A stretch of 57,764 nucleotides of DNA. Origin: DROE01 sp964569865 (GTDB taxonomy: Bacteria; Pseudomonadota; Alphaproteobacteria; Rhizobiales; Devosiaceae). The DNA is taken from positions 1 to 57,764 of the forward strand of contig CAZMVQ010000006.1 of assembly GCA_964569865.1 (NCBI GenBank), written 5' to 3'. The position numbers were made by a program, and so were the translations under genes. Shown here in pieces: positions 25,707 to 34,243 of this stretch. How positions within the stretch are numbered: the stretch's first letter is position 1; each line of letters opens with the position of its first letter. The notes beneath the pieces were generated by a model. It saw nothing but the letters and a program-made list of their open reading frames with translations. It had not been told where the DNA came from and ran no database searches.

Positions 25707-26509
25707 CTCTTAAAACCCGCCTCATTCCNNNNNNNNNNNNNNNNNNNNNNNNNNNNNNNNNNNNNNNNNNNNNNNNNNNNNNNNNNNNNNNNNNNNNNNN
25801 NNNNNNNNNNNNNNNNNNNNNNNNNNNNGCCTATGATGCTGCCGGTGCTGACGAGTTGACATTTCTGGATATTACCGCCTCTCATGAGGGCCGCGATACC
25901 ATTTTTGATGTGGTCAATCGCACGGCACAACATTGTTTTATGCCGTTAACGGTGGGTGGAGGCGTGCGCACCATCGAGGATATCAGAAAACTGTTGCTTT
26001 GTGGGGCCGATAAGGTGGCAATAAACTCTGCGGCGGTCGCTGACCCTGATTTTATTGCCCGCGCTGCCGACAAATTCGGCAATCAGTGTATTGTGGTTTC
26101 TGTGGATGCCAAGCGGATTGAATCTGATCAGCCAGAAAATGAAAACCCTGCCCGCTGGCAGATTTTCACCCATGGTGGACGTAAACCCACCGGAATTGAT
26201 GCCATAGAATTTGCAAAAAACATGGTGGCGCTTGGTGCCGGCGAATTATTGGTCACCTCCATGGATAGAGACGGCACAAAAATTGGTTTTGATCTGGAAT
26301 TAACCGCAGCAATTTCTGATAGTGTCACGGTTCCGGTAATAGCTTCGGGTGGCGTTGGCTCCCTTGATCATCTGGTTGATGGGGTAAAAATTGGCCATGC
26401 CAGCGCTGTTCTTGCCGCATCTATTTTTCATTTTGGCACTTTTACCATTGATCAGGCGAAATCTCATATGGAAGCCAATGGCATAGAAATGCGCCAGGAT
26501 CCGTCGTGA
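25703..26509 (+). CDS. hisF: Imidazole glycerol phosphate synthase cyclase subunit, interrupted by a gap
   Basis: The TTG start at 25703 overlaps the hisA stop and gives MTLKTRLIP, the normal HisF beginning. After the N run the protein resumes at AYDAAGADELTFLDITASHEGR and is complete to the end, with MPLTVGGGVRT, VSVDAKR and the catalytic aspartate in TSMDRDGT. HisF closes the imidazole ring with HisH-derived ammonia. The hidden segment holds the first catalytic aspartate (CLDVKDGRVVKG region). Family members have about 29-30 residues there, which needs about 88-91 nt rather than 100. Confidence 0.95.
   Translation: MTLKTRLIXXXXXXXXXXXXXXXXXXXXXXXXXXXXXXXXXXAYDAAGADELTFLDITASHEGRDTIFDVVNRTAQHCFMPLTVGGGVRTIEDIRKLLLCGADKVAINSAAVADPDFIARAADKFGNQCIVVSVDAKRIESDQPENENPARWQIFTHGGRKPTGIDAIEFAKNMVALGAGELLVTSMDRDGTKIGFDLELTAAISDSVTVPVIASGGVGSLDHLVDGVKIGHASAVLAASIFHFGTFTIDQAKSHMEANGIEMRQDPS
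25729..25828. other. Assembly gap (100 N) inside hisF
   Basis: Exactly 100 N near the 5' end of hisF. The flanking codons stay in frame across 100 bases, but family length suggests about 88-91, also in frame. Confidence 0.98.
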
Positions 26510-26546
26510 GGACCCATCCTGATAAGAGTTATGAAGGAAATAATTT

Positions 26547-26858
26547 ATGGGCTTTAATCTAAAAAAACTCGATCAGATCATAGCTGATCGTTTAAATTCT
26601 GACCCGCAAAAATCCTACTCGGCCAAATTGCTGAAAAAGGGAGTGCCTCAATGCGCCAAAAAATTTGGTGAAGAAGCATTTGAAATTGCCATTAGCGCCG
26701 TTGAAAATGATAAAAACGGCGTTAAAAATGAGGCTGCCGATGTGCTTTATCACCTGTTGATATTATTGCGTGCGTCAGGTGTATCACTTGATGATGTTAT
26801 GGATGAATTGCAAAAACGTACCGCCCGGTCTGGAATAGAAGAGAAATTATCTCGCTGA
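26547..26858 (+). CDS. hisE: Phosphoribosyl-ATP diphosphatase
   Basis: A 103-residue MazG-fold enzyme for the second step of histidine synthesis. FGEEAFEIAISAV and NEAADVLYHLLILL hold the acidic metal-binding residues. The SD AAGGA is 8 nt from the ATG. It is a stand-alone HisE, with hisI not in the window, and closes the his cluster before coaA. Confidence 0.96.
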   Translation: MGFNLKKLDQIIADRLNSDPQKSYSAKLLKKGVPQCAKKFGEEAFEIAISAVENDKNGVKNEAADVLYHLLILLRASGVSLDDVMDELQKRTARSGIEEKLSR

Positions 26859-26901
26859 GAAATTATCCTCTTAATTGCAAAAAATAATCTGGAGTTGAAC
26901 C

Positions 26902-27864
26902 ATGGCATTGTCACGCAAGGGAATTGATTATTCTCCCTATGACAGGTTTTCTATAGAACAATGGTCGCATTTACGCGCTGATGAGCCAATGACCCTTGAT
27001 AATTCTGATATTGAGCGCTTGCGTTCTTTGAATGATCCGATTTCTTTGAATGAAGCTCAAAATGTCTATTTGCCTCTTTCGCGCCTATTATCGCTCTATG
27101 TGGAAGCGGTGCAGGGCCTGAATCAGGCGGCAGCCAAATTTCTTGACAAAAAAAACCCCGATGCAAGTACGCCATATATCATTGGGATTTCTGGCTCCGT
27201 TGCTGTTGGTAAGTCAACCACGGCCAGAATTTTGCATGCTTTGATGCAACGATGGCCCTCATCGCCCAAGGTTGATCTGGTGACCACAGATGGGTTTTTA
27301 TATCCAAATTCCGTGCTCGAGGAGCGCGGATTGATGATGAAAAAGGGATTTCCTCAAAGTTATGACCGGGCAAGGTTTGTCAAATTTTTGAAAGACATTA
27401 AATCCGGTCATCGCAATATTGGCGTCCCTCTTTATTCCCATTTGATTTATGATGTTATTCCTGATGAGGAACAAAATATTGACCAGCCGGATATTTTAAT
27501 TGTTGAGGGCTTGAATATTTTGCAACCGGGTGAGTTGCCCGGTGAGGGAAAACCCATTGCATTTGCCTCGGATTTTCTTGATTTCGCCATTTATATTGAC
27601 GCGGCTGAAAAGGACCTTAGCCAATGGTTTGAGGATCGTTTTCTGCGCCTTCGTGACACGGCATTTAAAGACCCCAGCTCGTTTTTTCATCAGTTTTCAA
27701 AGCTTTCCCGACAAGAGGCCATTGATATGGCAACGGATGTTTGGGAAAATATCAACCTGCCAAATCTGGTGCACAATATTTTGCCCACCAGAGGCCGTGC
27801 CGATTTGATCCTGACCAAGCAGAAGAATCACACAATTGCTCAGGTGGACCTTAGGAAACTGTAA
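26902..27864 (+). CDS. coaA: Pantothenate kinase, type I
   Basis: A 320-residue P-loop kinase that commits pantothenate to CoA synthesis. P-loop GISGSVAVGKSTTARIL is near residues 94-110; LVTTDGFLYPN, RKGFPQSYD-like (KKGFPQSYD) and DILIVEGLNILQ follow. The type I C-terminal region with WFEDRFLRLRDTAF is intact. GGAG lies 6 nt before the ATG. The his cluster followed by coaA is standard in Hyphomicrobiales. Together with coaE it gives two CoA-pathway genes in this window. Confidence 0.97.
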   Translation: MALSRKGIDYSPYDRFSIEQWSHLRADEPMTLDNSDIERLRSLNDPISLNEAQNVYLPLSRLLSLYVEAVQGLNQAAAKFLDKKNPDASTPYIIGISGSVAVGKSTTARILHALMQRWPSSPKVDLVTTDGFLYPNSVLEERGLMMKKGFPQSYDRARFVKFLKDIKSGHRNIGVPLYSHLIYDVIPDEEQNIDQPDILIVEGLNILQPGELPGEGKPIAFASDFLDFAIYIDAAEKDLSQWFEDRFLRLRDTAFKDPSSFFHQFSKLSRQEAIDMATDVWENINLPNLVHNILPTRGRADLILTKQKNHTIAQVDLRKL

Positions 27865-27895
27865 AACTTCAGCTTCAGGTAAATAATCAAAAAAT

Positions 27896-28900
27896 TTAAA
27901 CTTTCAGGCCATGGGTTTTTGCCAGAGCCTGCAAATCTTCTTGCGGTCTTGCTCCCATATGCGAAATTACTTCGCTGGCGCAAAGACAGCCAAGTTTTAG
28001 AGCCTCCTCGGTGTCCTGACCGCGTGCAATTGCCAGCAAAAATCCGGAAGCAAACAGGTCTCCGGCTCCCGTTGCGTCCACGACCTTATCAACTTTGAAT
28101 GCGGGTACGGTTATTATTTCCCCATCCATGATGGCCATCGCTCCATCTGCCCCCATGGTAATGGCAGCAATTTCTGCGTCTTTAGCGATATTTTGCACCG
28201 CCTCACCCAAATCATCAGTTTCATATAGTGATTTTAATTCTTCCAGATTGGCAAATACATAGTCGCAGGTTTTGGAGCGGATAAGATCTAAAAACTCCTC
28301 GCGAAATCTCTCAACACAAAACGGATCGGAAAGGGTAATCGCTGCTGCCCGCTCATTTTTGTGGGCATAATGCGCCGCTTTGACAAAGGCCCGCTTGGCT
28401 TCGGGTGGATCCCACAAATACCCCTCCATAAAAGTAATGCTTGCCCGCCCGATCTGATCTTCAATAATGTCGGCTTCGGTAAGGTCGTGACAGGCACCAA
28501 GATAGGTGTTCATGGTCCTCTCCCCATCGGGCGTTACCATAATCATTGAATTTCCAGACCCTGCGCCATGTTCAAGCATCAAAGTGGTATATTCAACACC
28601 GACCGAGCGTAGATCTGCTTCATAGAATTTGCCAATTTCATCACTTGCGACTTTGCCCACAAATGCTGCTTTGCCGCCTAGGGCCACAATTCCAGCCGCT
28701 GTGTTGGCAGCACTACCGCCAGAAATTTGCTTGCGTTCTTTGGGAGCAATTTTAAGCAGATATTCAGCCCTCTCTCCGTCAACCAGATGCATGATTGATT
28801 TGGTAAGACCCTCTTTTTTTAGAAACTTGTTGTCCACCCGTACTAAAATATCGGTGATAGCATTGCCGATTGTAAGAACTTCAAGGGGGTTGCTTGCCAT
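27896..28900 (-). CDS. PfkB-family kinase, probably adenosine kinase
   Basis: A 334-residue ribokinase-fold sugar or nucleoside kinase. Substrate-binding GGSAANTAAGIVALGGKAAFVGKVASDEIG lies near 60-90 and the catalytic base is in VDATGAGDLFASGFL near 280. Similarity is to the adenosine-kinase-like proteins annotated at this locus in alphaproteobacteria. Substrate preference cannot be read from sequence, so adenosine is likely but another nucleoside or sugar is possible. It is convergent with coaA. Confidence 0.82.
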   Translation of the reverse strand: MASNPLEVLTIGNAITDILVRVDNKFLKKEGLTKSIMHLVDGERAEYLLKIAPKERKQISGGSAANTAAGIVALGGKAAFVGKVASDEIGKFYEADLRSVGVEYTTLMLEHGAGSGNSMIMVTPDGERTMNTYLGACHDLTEADIIEDQIGRASITFMEGYLWDPPEAKRAFVKAAHYAHKNERAAAITLSDPFCVERFREEFLDLIRSKTCDYVFANLEELKSLYETDDLGEAVQNIAKDAEIAAITMGADGAMAIMDGEIITVPAFKVDKVVDATGAGDLFASGFLLAIARGQDTEEALKLGCLCASEVISHMGARPQEDLQALAKTHGLKV

Positions 28901-28998
28901 TGACTTTATTCCTGATTGGATTTTTTGGGCGTTTTGACTGAACTGATATCAACTCAATGATAAAAATCAGCTAATGATTTTACTTCTGGCTGCTGGGG

Positions 28999-29664
28999 TC
29001 AGGATTCAAGGGTTTTTGGGGTAAATTTGCACCATTGCTCGATTATGCAGTGATAGCATTCAGGTTTTCTGGCCTTACAGATATAGCGACCATGTAAAAT
29101 AAGCCAATGATGAGCCTGCATGCCATATTCTTTTGGAACTCGCTTAAGCAGACCAGCTTCTACCTCATCAGGGTTCTTCCCCGGTGCCATTCCAGATCGA
29201 TTGCTTACCCGAAACAGATGAGTATCTACGGCAATTGTGGGCTGACCAAAGGCAATGTTTAATACAACATTTGCGGTTTTTCGTCCTACCCCGGCAAGGC
29301 TTTGAAGGTCCTCTAAATTGTCAGGAACCGCGCCAGAAAAATTCTCAAGCAATCGTTCTGACAATTTAACTACATTTTTCGCTTTGGTGCGGAACAGGCC
29401 AATGGTTTTTATATATTCCTCGATTTTATCCAGTCCCAGATCGAGCATTTTTTGCGGGCTGTCTGCAACGGCAAATAATGATTTTGTGGCTTTGTTTACT
29501 CCAACATCGGTCGCCTGAGCGCTCAAGACCACTGCCACCAACAAGGTGAAATTATTAGTATAATCCAGTTCACCCTTTGGATTGGGGTCTGATTTTTCAA
29601 ATGCTTCAAAAATCTTTTGAATATCATCTGACTTAAGTTTTGAGCGTGGAATTGATTTGGCCAT
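28999..29664 (-). CDS. nth: Endonuclease III (DNA glycosylase/AP lyase)
   Basis: A 221-residue HhH-GPD enzyme removing oxidised pyrimidines. It has the helix-hairpin-helix LQSLAGVGRKTANVVLNIAFG with the catalytic lysine, the later aspartate in TIAVDTHLFRVSNR, and a complete 4Fe-4S signature C-x6-C-x2-C-x5-C in CKARKPECYHCIIEQWC. Length is normal. It is divergent from the DUF2244 gene. Confidence 0.97.
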   Translation of the reverse strand: MAKSIPRSKLKSDDIQKIFEAFEKSDPNPKGELDYTNNFTLLVAVVLSAQATDVGVNKATKSLFAVADSPQKMLDLGLDKIEEYIKTIGLFRTKAKNVVKLSERLLENFSGAVPDNLEDLQSLAGVGRKTANVVLNIAFGQPTIAVDTHLFRVSNRSGMAPGKNPDEVEAGLLKRVPKEYGMQAHHWLILHGRYICKARKPECYHCIIEQWCKFTPKTLES

Positions 29665-29761
29665 TATTTTTTAAAAACATTCCCGATTGACAATTCATAT
29701 TGCTTTGAACATGGTTTTGCCCATAACCGCAAAACTTTTTTGAAATAAAGCTGTTTTCAAA

Positions 29762-30241
29762 ATGAATAAAAACCCTCTGTTTCATGCTATTTTAACTCCG
29801 CACCGATCAATTGGTGTCACAGGAATTCGCTGGGTAGTGGGAATTTATGCGGCTTTGGCAATGATACCGGCGCTTTATTTCTTTTTCAGTGGCGCATGGC
29901 CGATAATTGGTTTTCTCGGACTTGATGCGTTGGCCCTGTGGTGGGCATTAAGCGTATCAAAAAACAGCGAAAAAGATTTTGAAGAAGTTATTTTGTGGCC
30001 CGATAGCCTTCAAATTCGCCGGGTGACTGCCAGAGGAAAAGAAACTGGCAGGCAATCCTTTGAAAGCATAAATCCATTTTGGTTTCGCCTGCATCTGGAT
30101 CGTGATCATGATGAGCGAATAGTTGCGATCCGCCTTGTTAATCGACAGAAAAGTTTTGAGATTGGCTCGTTTTTAACTCCGGATGACAAAACAAAATTCG
30201 CCATTTTGTTTGGCAATGCTCTGGCCCGCTCCCGAACTTAG
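29762..30241 (+). CDS. DUF2244-domain membrane protein
   Basis: A 159-residue protein with two membrane segments (about 27-45 and 49-66) and a cytosolic domain. LTPHRSIGVTGIRWV at the start and FEEVILWPDSLQIRR, SFESINPFWFRL and FEIGSFLTPDDKTKFA are typical of DUF2244. These small proteins are common in alphaproteobacteria near nth; function unknown. Its end lies about 85 nt before the true start of the following repair gene. Confidence 0.85.
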   Translation: MNKNPLFHAILTPHRSIGVTGIRWVVGIYAALAMIPALYFFFSGAWPIIGFLGLDALALWWALSVSKNSEKDFEEVILWPDSLQIRRVTARGKETGRQSFESINPFWFRLHLDRDHDERIVAIRLVNRQKSFEIGSFLTPDDKTKFAILFGNALARSRT

Positions 30242-30326
30242 TTTCATTTCTCGTGATGTTAGGTTTTTGGCGTACGAAGGTAAAAATCGGGTCGCAGCTA
30301 ATTCAAATATTGGTTATGATCAGTCT

Positions 30327-31190
30327 ATGAACCAGCAAATAAGCTCCGACTATCAAAAAGTTCAGGCCGCGATTGCCTATCTATCCAAAAATGGCCCTGA
30401 TACCATTAATCTTGAAAAATTTTCGCGTGCGCTAGGCCTTACCGAGCGTCAACTAGTGGCACTTTTTAGTCGTTGGTGCGGCCTTACCCCAAAAAGTTTT
30501 GCTCAGGCGGTAGCTTTGGATCACGCAAAATCCCTGCTGGCGGATAATGCCAGTGTGCTTGATACCAGTTTTGAGGTCGGGCTTTCCTCTACCTCAAGAT
30601 TGCACGATCTTTTTGTGACCTATCATTCAATGCCGCCGGGGGCATGGGCCGGTCGGGGGGCGGGCATGGTTTTGCGTTGGGGAATTGCTCAATCTCCATT
30701 TGGATCGGCAATCATTTTTGCTTCTGAATATGGAATAACAGGCCTTGGCTTTGTTGATGATACAGAGGAGGAGGCGGGGGAAGAGGCAGCATTTGAAGAT
30801 TTTGCCAATCGCTGGCCTGCGGCACAATTTTTACGAGATGATAATTTCATCAAACCCCTTGCTTCCGGCATTTTTCAACCTGAACTTTGGCATCCTGACC
30901 GTCCGGTACGCATTGTTATGATCGGAACTGATTTTGAAATAAAAGTATGGGAAACATTGTTAAAAGTTCCCCTTGGCGCAGCTGAAACCTATGGAAATCT
31001 GGCAAAACATCTGGGAAAGCCAAAGGCGGCCAGAGCGGTTGGGTCCGCCGTTGGCCGCAATCCCATATCGTTTGTTGTTCCCTGCCATAGAATTGTTGGC
31101 TCGACCGGCAAATTGACCGGTTATCATTGGGGCGTGGCCCGTAAGCGGGCAATTTTGGGTTGGGAAACCGGTCAAAAATCAAGACGGTAA
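30327..31190 (+). CDS. AraC-type HTH fused to methylated-DNA-cysteine methyltransferase (Ada-like)
   Basis: A 287-residue protein with an AraC-type helix-turn-helix (about 10-105, LGLTERQLVALFSRWCGLTPKSFAQ) and an O6-methylguanine-DNA methyltransferase domain (about 180-280). The acceptor cysteine is in PCHRIVGSTGKLTGYHWG. The N-terminal methylphosphotriester zinc domain of full Ada is absent. Repair of O6-alkylguanine is secure by motif; self-regulation is inference. I placed the start at 30327, since the upstream in-frame residues overlap the DUF2244 gene and do not resemble the family. No clear SD is visible. Confidence 0.9.
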   Translation: MNQQISSDYQKVQAAIAYLSKNGPDTINLEKFSRALGLTERQLVALFSRWCGLTPKSFAQAVALDHAKSLLADNASVLDTSFEVGLSSTSRLHDLFVTYHSMPPGAWAGRGAGMVLRWGIAQSPFGSAIIFASEYGITGLGFVDDTEEEAGEEAAFEDFANRWPAAQFLRDDNFIKPLASGIFQPELWHPDRPVRIVMIGTDFEIKVWETLLKVPLGAAETYGNLAKHLGKPKAARAVGSAVGRNPISFVVPCHRIVGSTGKLTGYHWGVARKRAILGWETGQKSRR

Positions 31191-31236
31191 ATGTAGAGGA
31201 ACAAGGATTGTTCGCCGCAGCAATCAGGCCACCTTG

Positions 31237-31256
31237 CCTAGGGTCAGGACCCTAGA
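31237..31256. repeat. Copy B of the TAGGGTCAGGACCCTA palindrome
   Basis: CCTAGGGTCAGGACCCTAGA at 31237-31256, a near-perfect palindrome around TAGGGT/ACCCTA. It overlaps the TAG stop of gpmA and sits between convergent genes, consistent with a two-way termination or folding signal. Confidence 0.6.
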
Positions 31257-31866
31257 CCCCGGTAACGGCGCTCACCTCGTTATTTTCATCAAAATGATAG
31301 ATTATTGGCACTCCGGTGGCGATTTCTCGCTTGATGATTTCATCGGGGGTCAATTTTTCAAGGTCCATTACCAAAGCTCTTAATGAGTTGCCGTGGGCGG
31401 CTACCAGAATGGTTTTGCCCTTGAATACCAATGGTTCGATCATGGTTTTATAATAAGGCAAAACCCGTTCAGCAGTGTCTTTTAGGCTTTCACCGCCCGG
31501 TGGCGGCACATCAAATGAGCGCCGCCAGATATGTACCTGCTCATCTCCCCACTTCATGCGGGCATCATCCTTGTTCAGCCCGGCAAGGTCACCATAATTG
31601 CGCTCGTTCAGGGCCTGATTTCTAACGATAGTCATATTGTTTATGTCCATTTCCTCCAGAATTATATCCAGAGTGCGCTGGGCACGAACTAAAGCTGAGG
31701 TAAAACAAAGATCAATTTCAAAATCATGATTTTTCAGACCAATTCCGGCAGCTTTGGCCTCTTCTTTCCCCTTGGCTGTAAGGCCGGGATTTCGCCAGCC
31801 GGTAAACAGGTTTTTAAGATTCCATTCGCTCTGCCCGTGCCGGACTAGAATTAAAGTGCGTTTCAT
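31252..31866 (-). CDS. gpmA: 2,3-bisphosphoglycerate-dependent phosphoglycerate mutase
   Basis: A 204-residue dPGM of histidine-phosphatase type, interconverting 3- and 2-phosphoglycerate in glycolysis. The phospho-histidine is in LVRHGQSEWNLKNLFTGW, followed by ALNERNYGDLAGLNKDDARMKWGDEQVHIWRRS (in two shorter conserved blocks) and AAHGNSLRALV. The short length (about 205) is the usual alphaproteobacterial form. The stop codon is inside a palindromic repeat. Confidence 0.95.
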   Translation of the reverse strand: MKRTLILVRHGQSEWNLKNLFTGWRNPGLTAKGKEEAKAAGIGLKNHDFEIDLCFTSALVRAQRTLDIILEEMDINNMTIVRNQALNERNYGDLAGLNKDDARMKWGDEQVHIWRRSFDVPPPGGESLKDTAERVLPYYKTMIEPLVFKGKTILVAAHGNSLRALVMDLEKLTPDEIIKREIATGVPIIYHFDENNEVSAVTGV

Positions 31867-31917
31867 AAAGCTACCCCTAAATTTTATGTATTATGCCCAA
31901 AAACCAAATATCAAGAA

Positions 31918-32733
31918 CTAATCATTAAGTCCAAGAACATCCAGCATTGAATAAAAGCCCTTTGGCTGACCATTGGCCCAAAGCGCAGCTTTTAATGCGC
32001 CATTGGCAAATAGCGAACGATCCTGTGCCACATGGGATAATTCTATTCTCTCTCCGGCCCCGGCAAATATAACCGAATGTTCCCCAATTACCGAACCACC
32101 GCGCAATGTTGCAAATCCAATGGTTCCGCTTTTACGTTTTCCTGTTATGCCCTCTCTGGACTTAACCGAGTTTTCTTCCATGTTGATTTTGCGGCCCTTT
32201 GCTGCGGCCTCGCCAAGCAATAGGGCAGTTCCCGAGGGGGCATCTATCTTTTGATTATGGTGCATTTCAAGGATTTCAATGTCAAATTCCTCTCCTAAGG
32301 CTGCCGCTCCCTGTTTGACAAGAACTGCCAAAAGATTGACCCCTAGAGACATATTGCCCGATTTTACAATCCGCGCACCATTTTTGGCGGCTTGAGCAAA
32401 CGCTGTCTCGTTTTCGCTTGAGCAGCCAGTGGTGCCAATAATGTGCACCAGTCCCATTTCTGCAGCCTTTTGGGCAATGGCCACGCTGGCGGCAGGAATG
32501 GTGAAATCAACAATGCCATCAACCCCATCTAGGGCCTGATCTTTCCGGTCGGTGATTTTTATATTAAGTTCAGGCAGCCCCGCACCAATTCCTGCGTCCT
32601 GACCAATTGAACTTGCGCCGGCTTGATCAAGCGCAGAATGCAAAACCAACCCCTCGGTTTGATCAATTGCCCTGATCAGGGCACCACCCATTCTACCGCC
32701 GGCTCCGGTTACACAAAGTTTCATCTGGGCCAT
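31918..32733 (-). CDS. dapB: 4-hydroxy-tetrahydrodipicolinate reductase
   Basis: A 271-residue NAD(P)H enzyme of the lysine and diaminopimelate pathway. It has the Rossmann start VTGAGGRMGGALIRAI, DFTIPAA, IGTTGCS, SGNMSLGVNLLAVL and the substrate motif MHHNQKIDAPSGTAL with the catalytic histidine and lysine. It lies 51 nt from gpmA on the same strand, the standard dapB-gpmA pair of Hyphomicrobiales, followed here by convergent repair genes. Confidence 0.97.
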   Translation of the reverse strand: MAQMKLCVTGAGGRMGGALIRAIDQTEGLVLHSALDQAGASSIGQDAGIGAGLPELNIKITDRKDQALDGVDGIVDFTIPAASVAIAQKAAEMGLVHIIGTTGCSSENETAFAQAAKNGARIVKSGNMSLGVNLLAVLVKQGAAALGEEFDIEILEMHHNQKIDAPSGTALLLGEAAAKGRKINMEENSVKSREGITGKRKSGTIGFATLRGGSVIGEHSVIFAGAGERIELSHVAQDRSLFANGALKAALWANGQPKGFYSMLDVLGLND

Positions 32734-32863
32734 ATTATTGATATTCCCATATTACGGATTTTCTATTGTTACCTATAATTAAACAATATATTTTTTGCTT
32801 AAAAACCATGCTGCAAGCATCGGCGAGCGAATAGTAAATGTCCACAGGCAGTGGGTTGGTTTT

Positions 32864-33583
32864 TTATTTCGTTTCTTTGATTGCCAGATCTGCGGCGCTC
32901 ATTTCTTCGAGAATTTTATAGGTTGCAGCAACCGGGTCAACAGAAGCTGTGATCGGGCGACCTATTACTAGATTAGTTGCCCCCCAGCTAAGTGCATCCG
33001 CAGGGGTTACCACCCGTTTTTGATCTCCCGATGCTTCGCCCTCAGGTCGAATGCCCGGGGTAACTATGGCCATTTTATCGCCAAGCATTTTTTTGACCAG
33101 CGCCGCTTCAAATGCCGAGCAAACAACGCCCCCCATGCCAGCTTCTTTGGCCTGAAAGGCCCGAAGCCCCACCAGACTTTCCACATCCCGATCATAACCG
33201 GCTTCCATTAAGTCATTTTCATCCATAGAGGTCAAAACACTAACCGCCAATAGCGATAATTTAGACCCCTTGGCAGCTGCTACTGCGGCAGCCATGGCCT
33301 GAGGATAGGCGTGAATCGTCAGCATGGATGCCCCGGTTTTTGCAATTGCTTCCACAGCTTTTGCTATTGTATTGTCAATATCGAGCAATTTCAGATCAAA
33401 AAACACCTGTTTGCCACTCTTTATGAGTTGCCGACCAAGCTCAATGCCTTCAGCCCCATAGACCATTTGATAACCGATTTTATAAAATCCAACCTTGTCA
33501 TCAAGTTTTTCCACCAGCTGTTCGGCTTTGATCCTTGAAGAAAAATCCAAGGCTACAATCAGGCGCTCATCTGCATTATTCAT
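32864..33583 (-). CDS. pyrF: Orotidine 5'-phosphate decarboxylase
   Basis: A 239-residue TIM-barrel enzyme for the last step of UMP synthesis. The catalytic Lys-Asp tetrad is in VFFDLKLLDIDNTIAKAV; VALDFSSR starts the barrel, and VTPGIRP and GATNLVIGRPI are the phosphate-binding ends. It lies 22 nt after the FMN reductase on the same strand. Confidence 0.97.
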   Translation of the reverse strand: MNNADERLIVALDFSSRIKAEQLVEKLDDKVGFYKIGYQMVYGAEGIELGRQLIKSGKQVFFDLKLLDIDNTIAKAVEAIAKTGASMLTIHAYPQAMAAAVAAAKGSKLSLLAVSVLTSMDENDLMEAGYDRDVESLVGLRAFQAKEAGMGGVVCSAFEAALVKKMLGDKMAIVTPGIRPEGEASGDQKRVVTPADALSWGATNLVIGRPITASVDPVAATYKILEEMSAADLAIKETK

Positions 33584-33605
33584 TTTATTTTCTCTGTTAA
33601 TGTTT

Positions 33606-34154
33606 TCAATTCCTGGAGATACTTCTCAATTGCGCCACCAGACTATCGGCCCTCTGATTAGACGAGCTATCAATCAATCTTCCATTTTCATCAAATGCCT
33701 CATTGCTAAAACCAACCCCCAATGAAATTGGGACAACCAAAGCACCCATTTTGCCCAGAATTTCCCGTAAATGAGCCAGGCCGCCAACTCCCCCCATTTT
33801 GCCGGTGGAAGCGGCACCAACGCCAAAGATTGCCCTTTGATAAGCTCTTACCCTTTGACGCGAAACCCAGTCGAGAGTATTTTTCAACAAAGGCGATAAA
33901 GAACCATTATATTCCGGAGAAGCAATAAAGATTATATCGGCTTTGGCAAACATGTCCGCCAATTTGATTGCAGATTCCGGCTTGGCACAGTTTTCTTCTT
34001 CGTCAGCATTGAACAAGGCCAAAGGATAATCCTTTAGATCAATATTATTGACCTCCATTCCCGCAAGCGCCAGTTTTTCACCTACAAATGAAGCTAAGCG
34101 GCCATTGTGAGAGTTTTTTCTAATAGAGCCGGAAAGTGTGAGCGCTTTGGCCAT
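33606..34154 (-). CDS. NAD(P)H-dependent FMN reductase (ChrR/YieF-like)
   Basis: A 182-residue flavodoxin-fold reductase. The FMN phosphate loop is LSGSIRKNSHNGRLA near the start and SPEYNGSLSPLLKNTLDWVSR is the second FMN-binding region. Such enzymes reduce quinones, azo compounds or chromate; the natural substrate is unknown. I chose the ATG at 34154 (GGAA upstream) over a TTG four codons further out. It probably shares a transcript with pyrF. Confidence 0.88.
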   Translation of the reverse strand: MAKALTLSGSIRKNSHNGRLASFVGEKLALAGMEVNNIDLKDYPLALFNADEEENCAKPESAIKLADMFAKADIIFIASPEYNGSLSPLLKNTLDWVSRQRVRAYQRAIFGVGAASTGKMGGVGGLAHLREILGKMGALVVPISLGVGFSNEAFDENGRLIDSSSNQRADSLVAQLRSISRN

Positions 34155-34243
34155 TATAAATTCCAAAAAAGGCAGATAAAGCCTGCTGTTGATAAAAGGC
34201 CTCGTGCCTTAAATTCCAAACCGGATCCTAAATTTCAAGCCTG

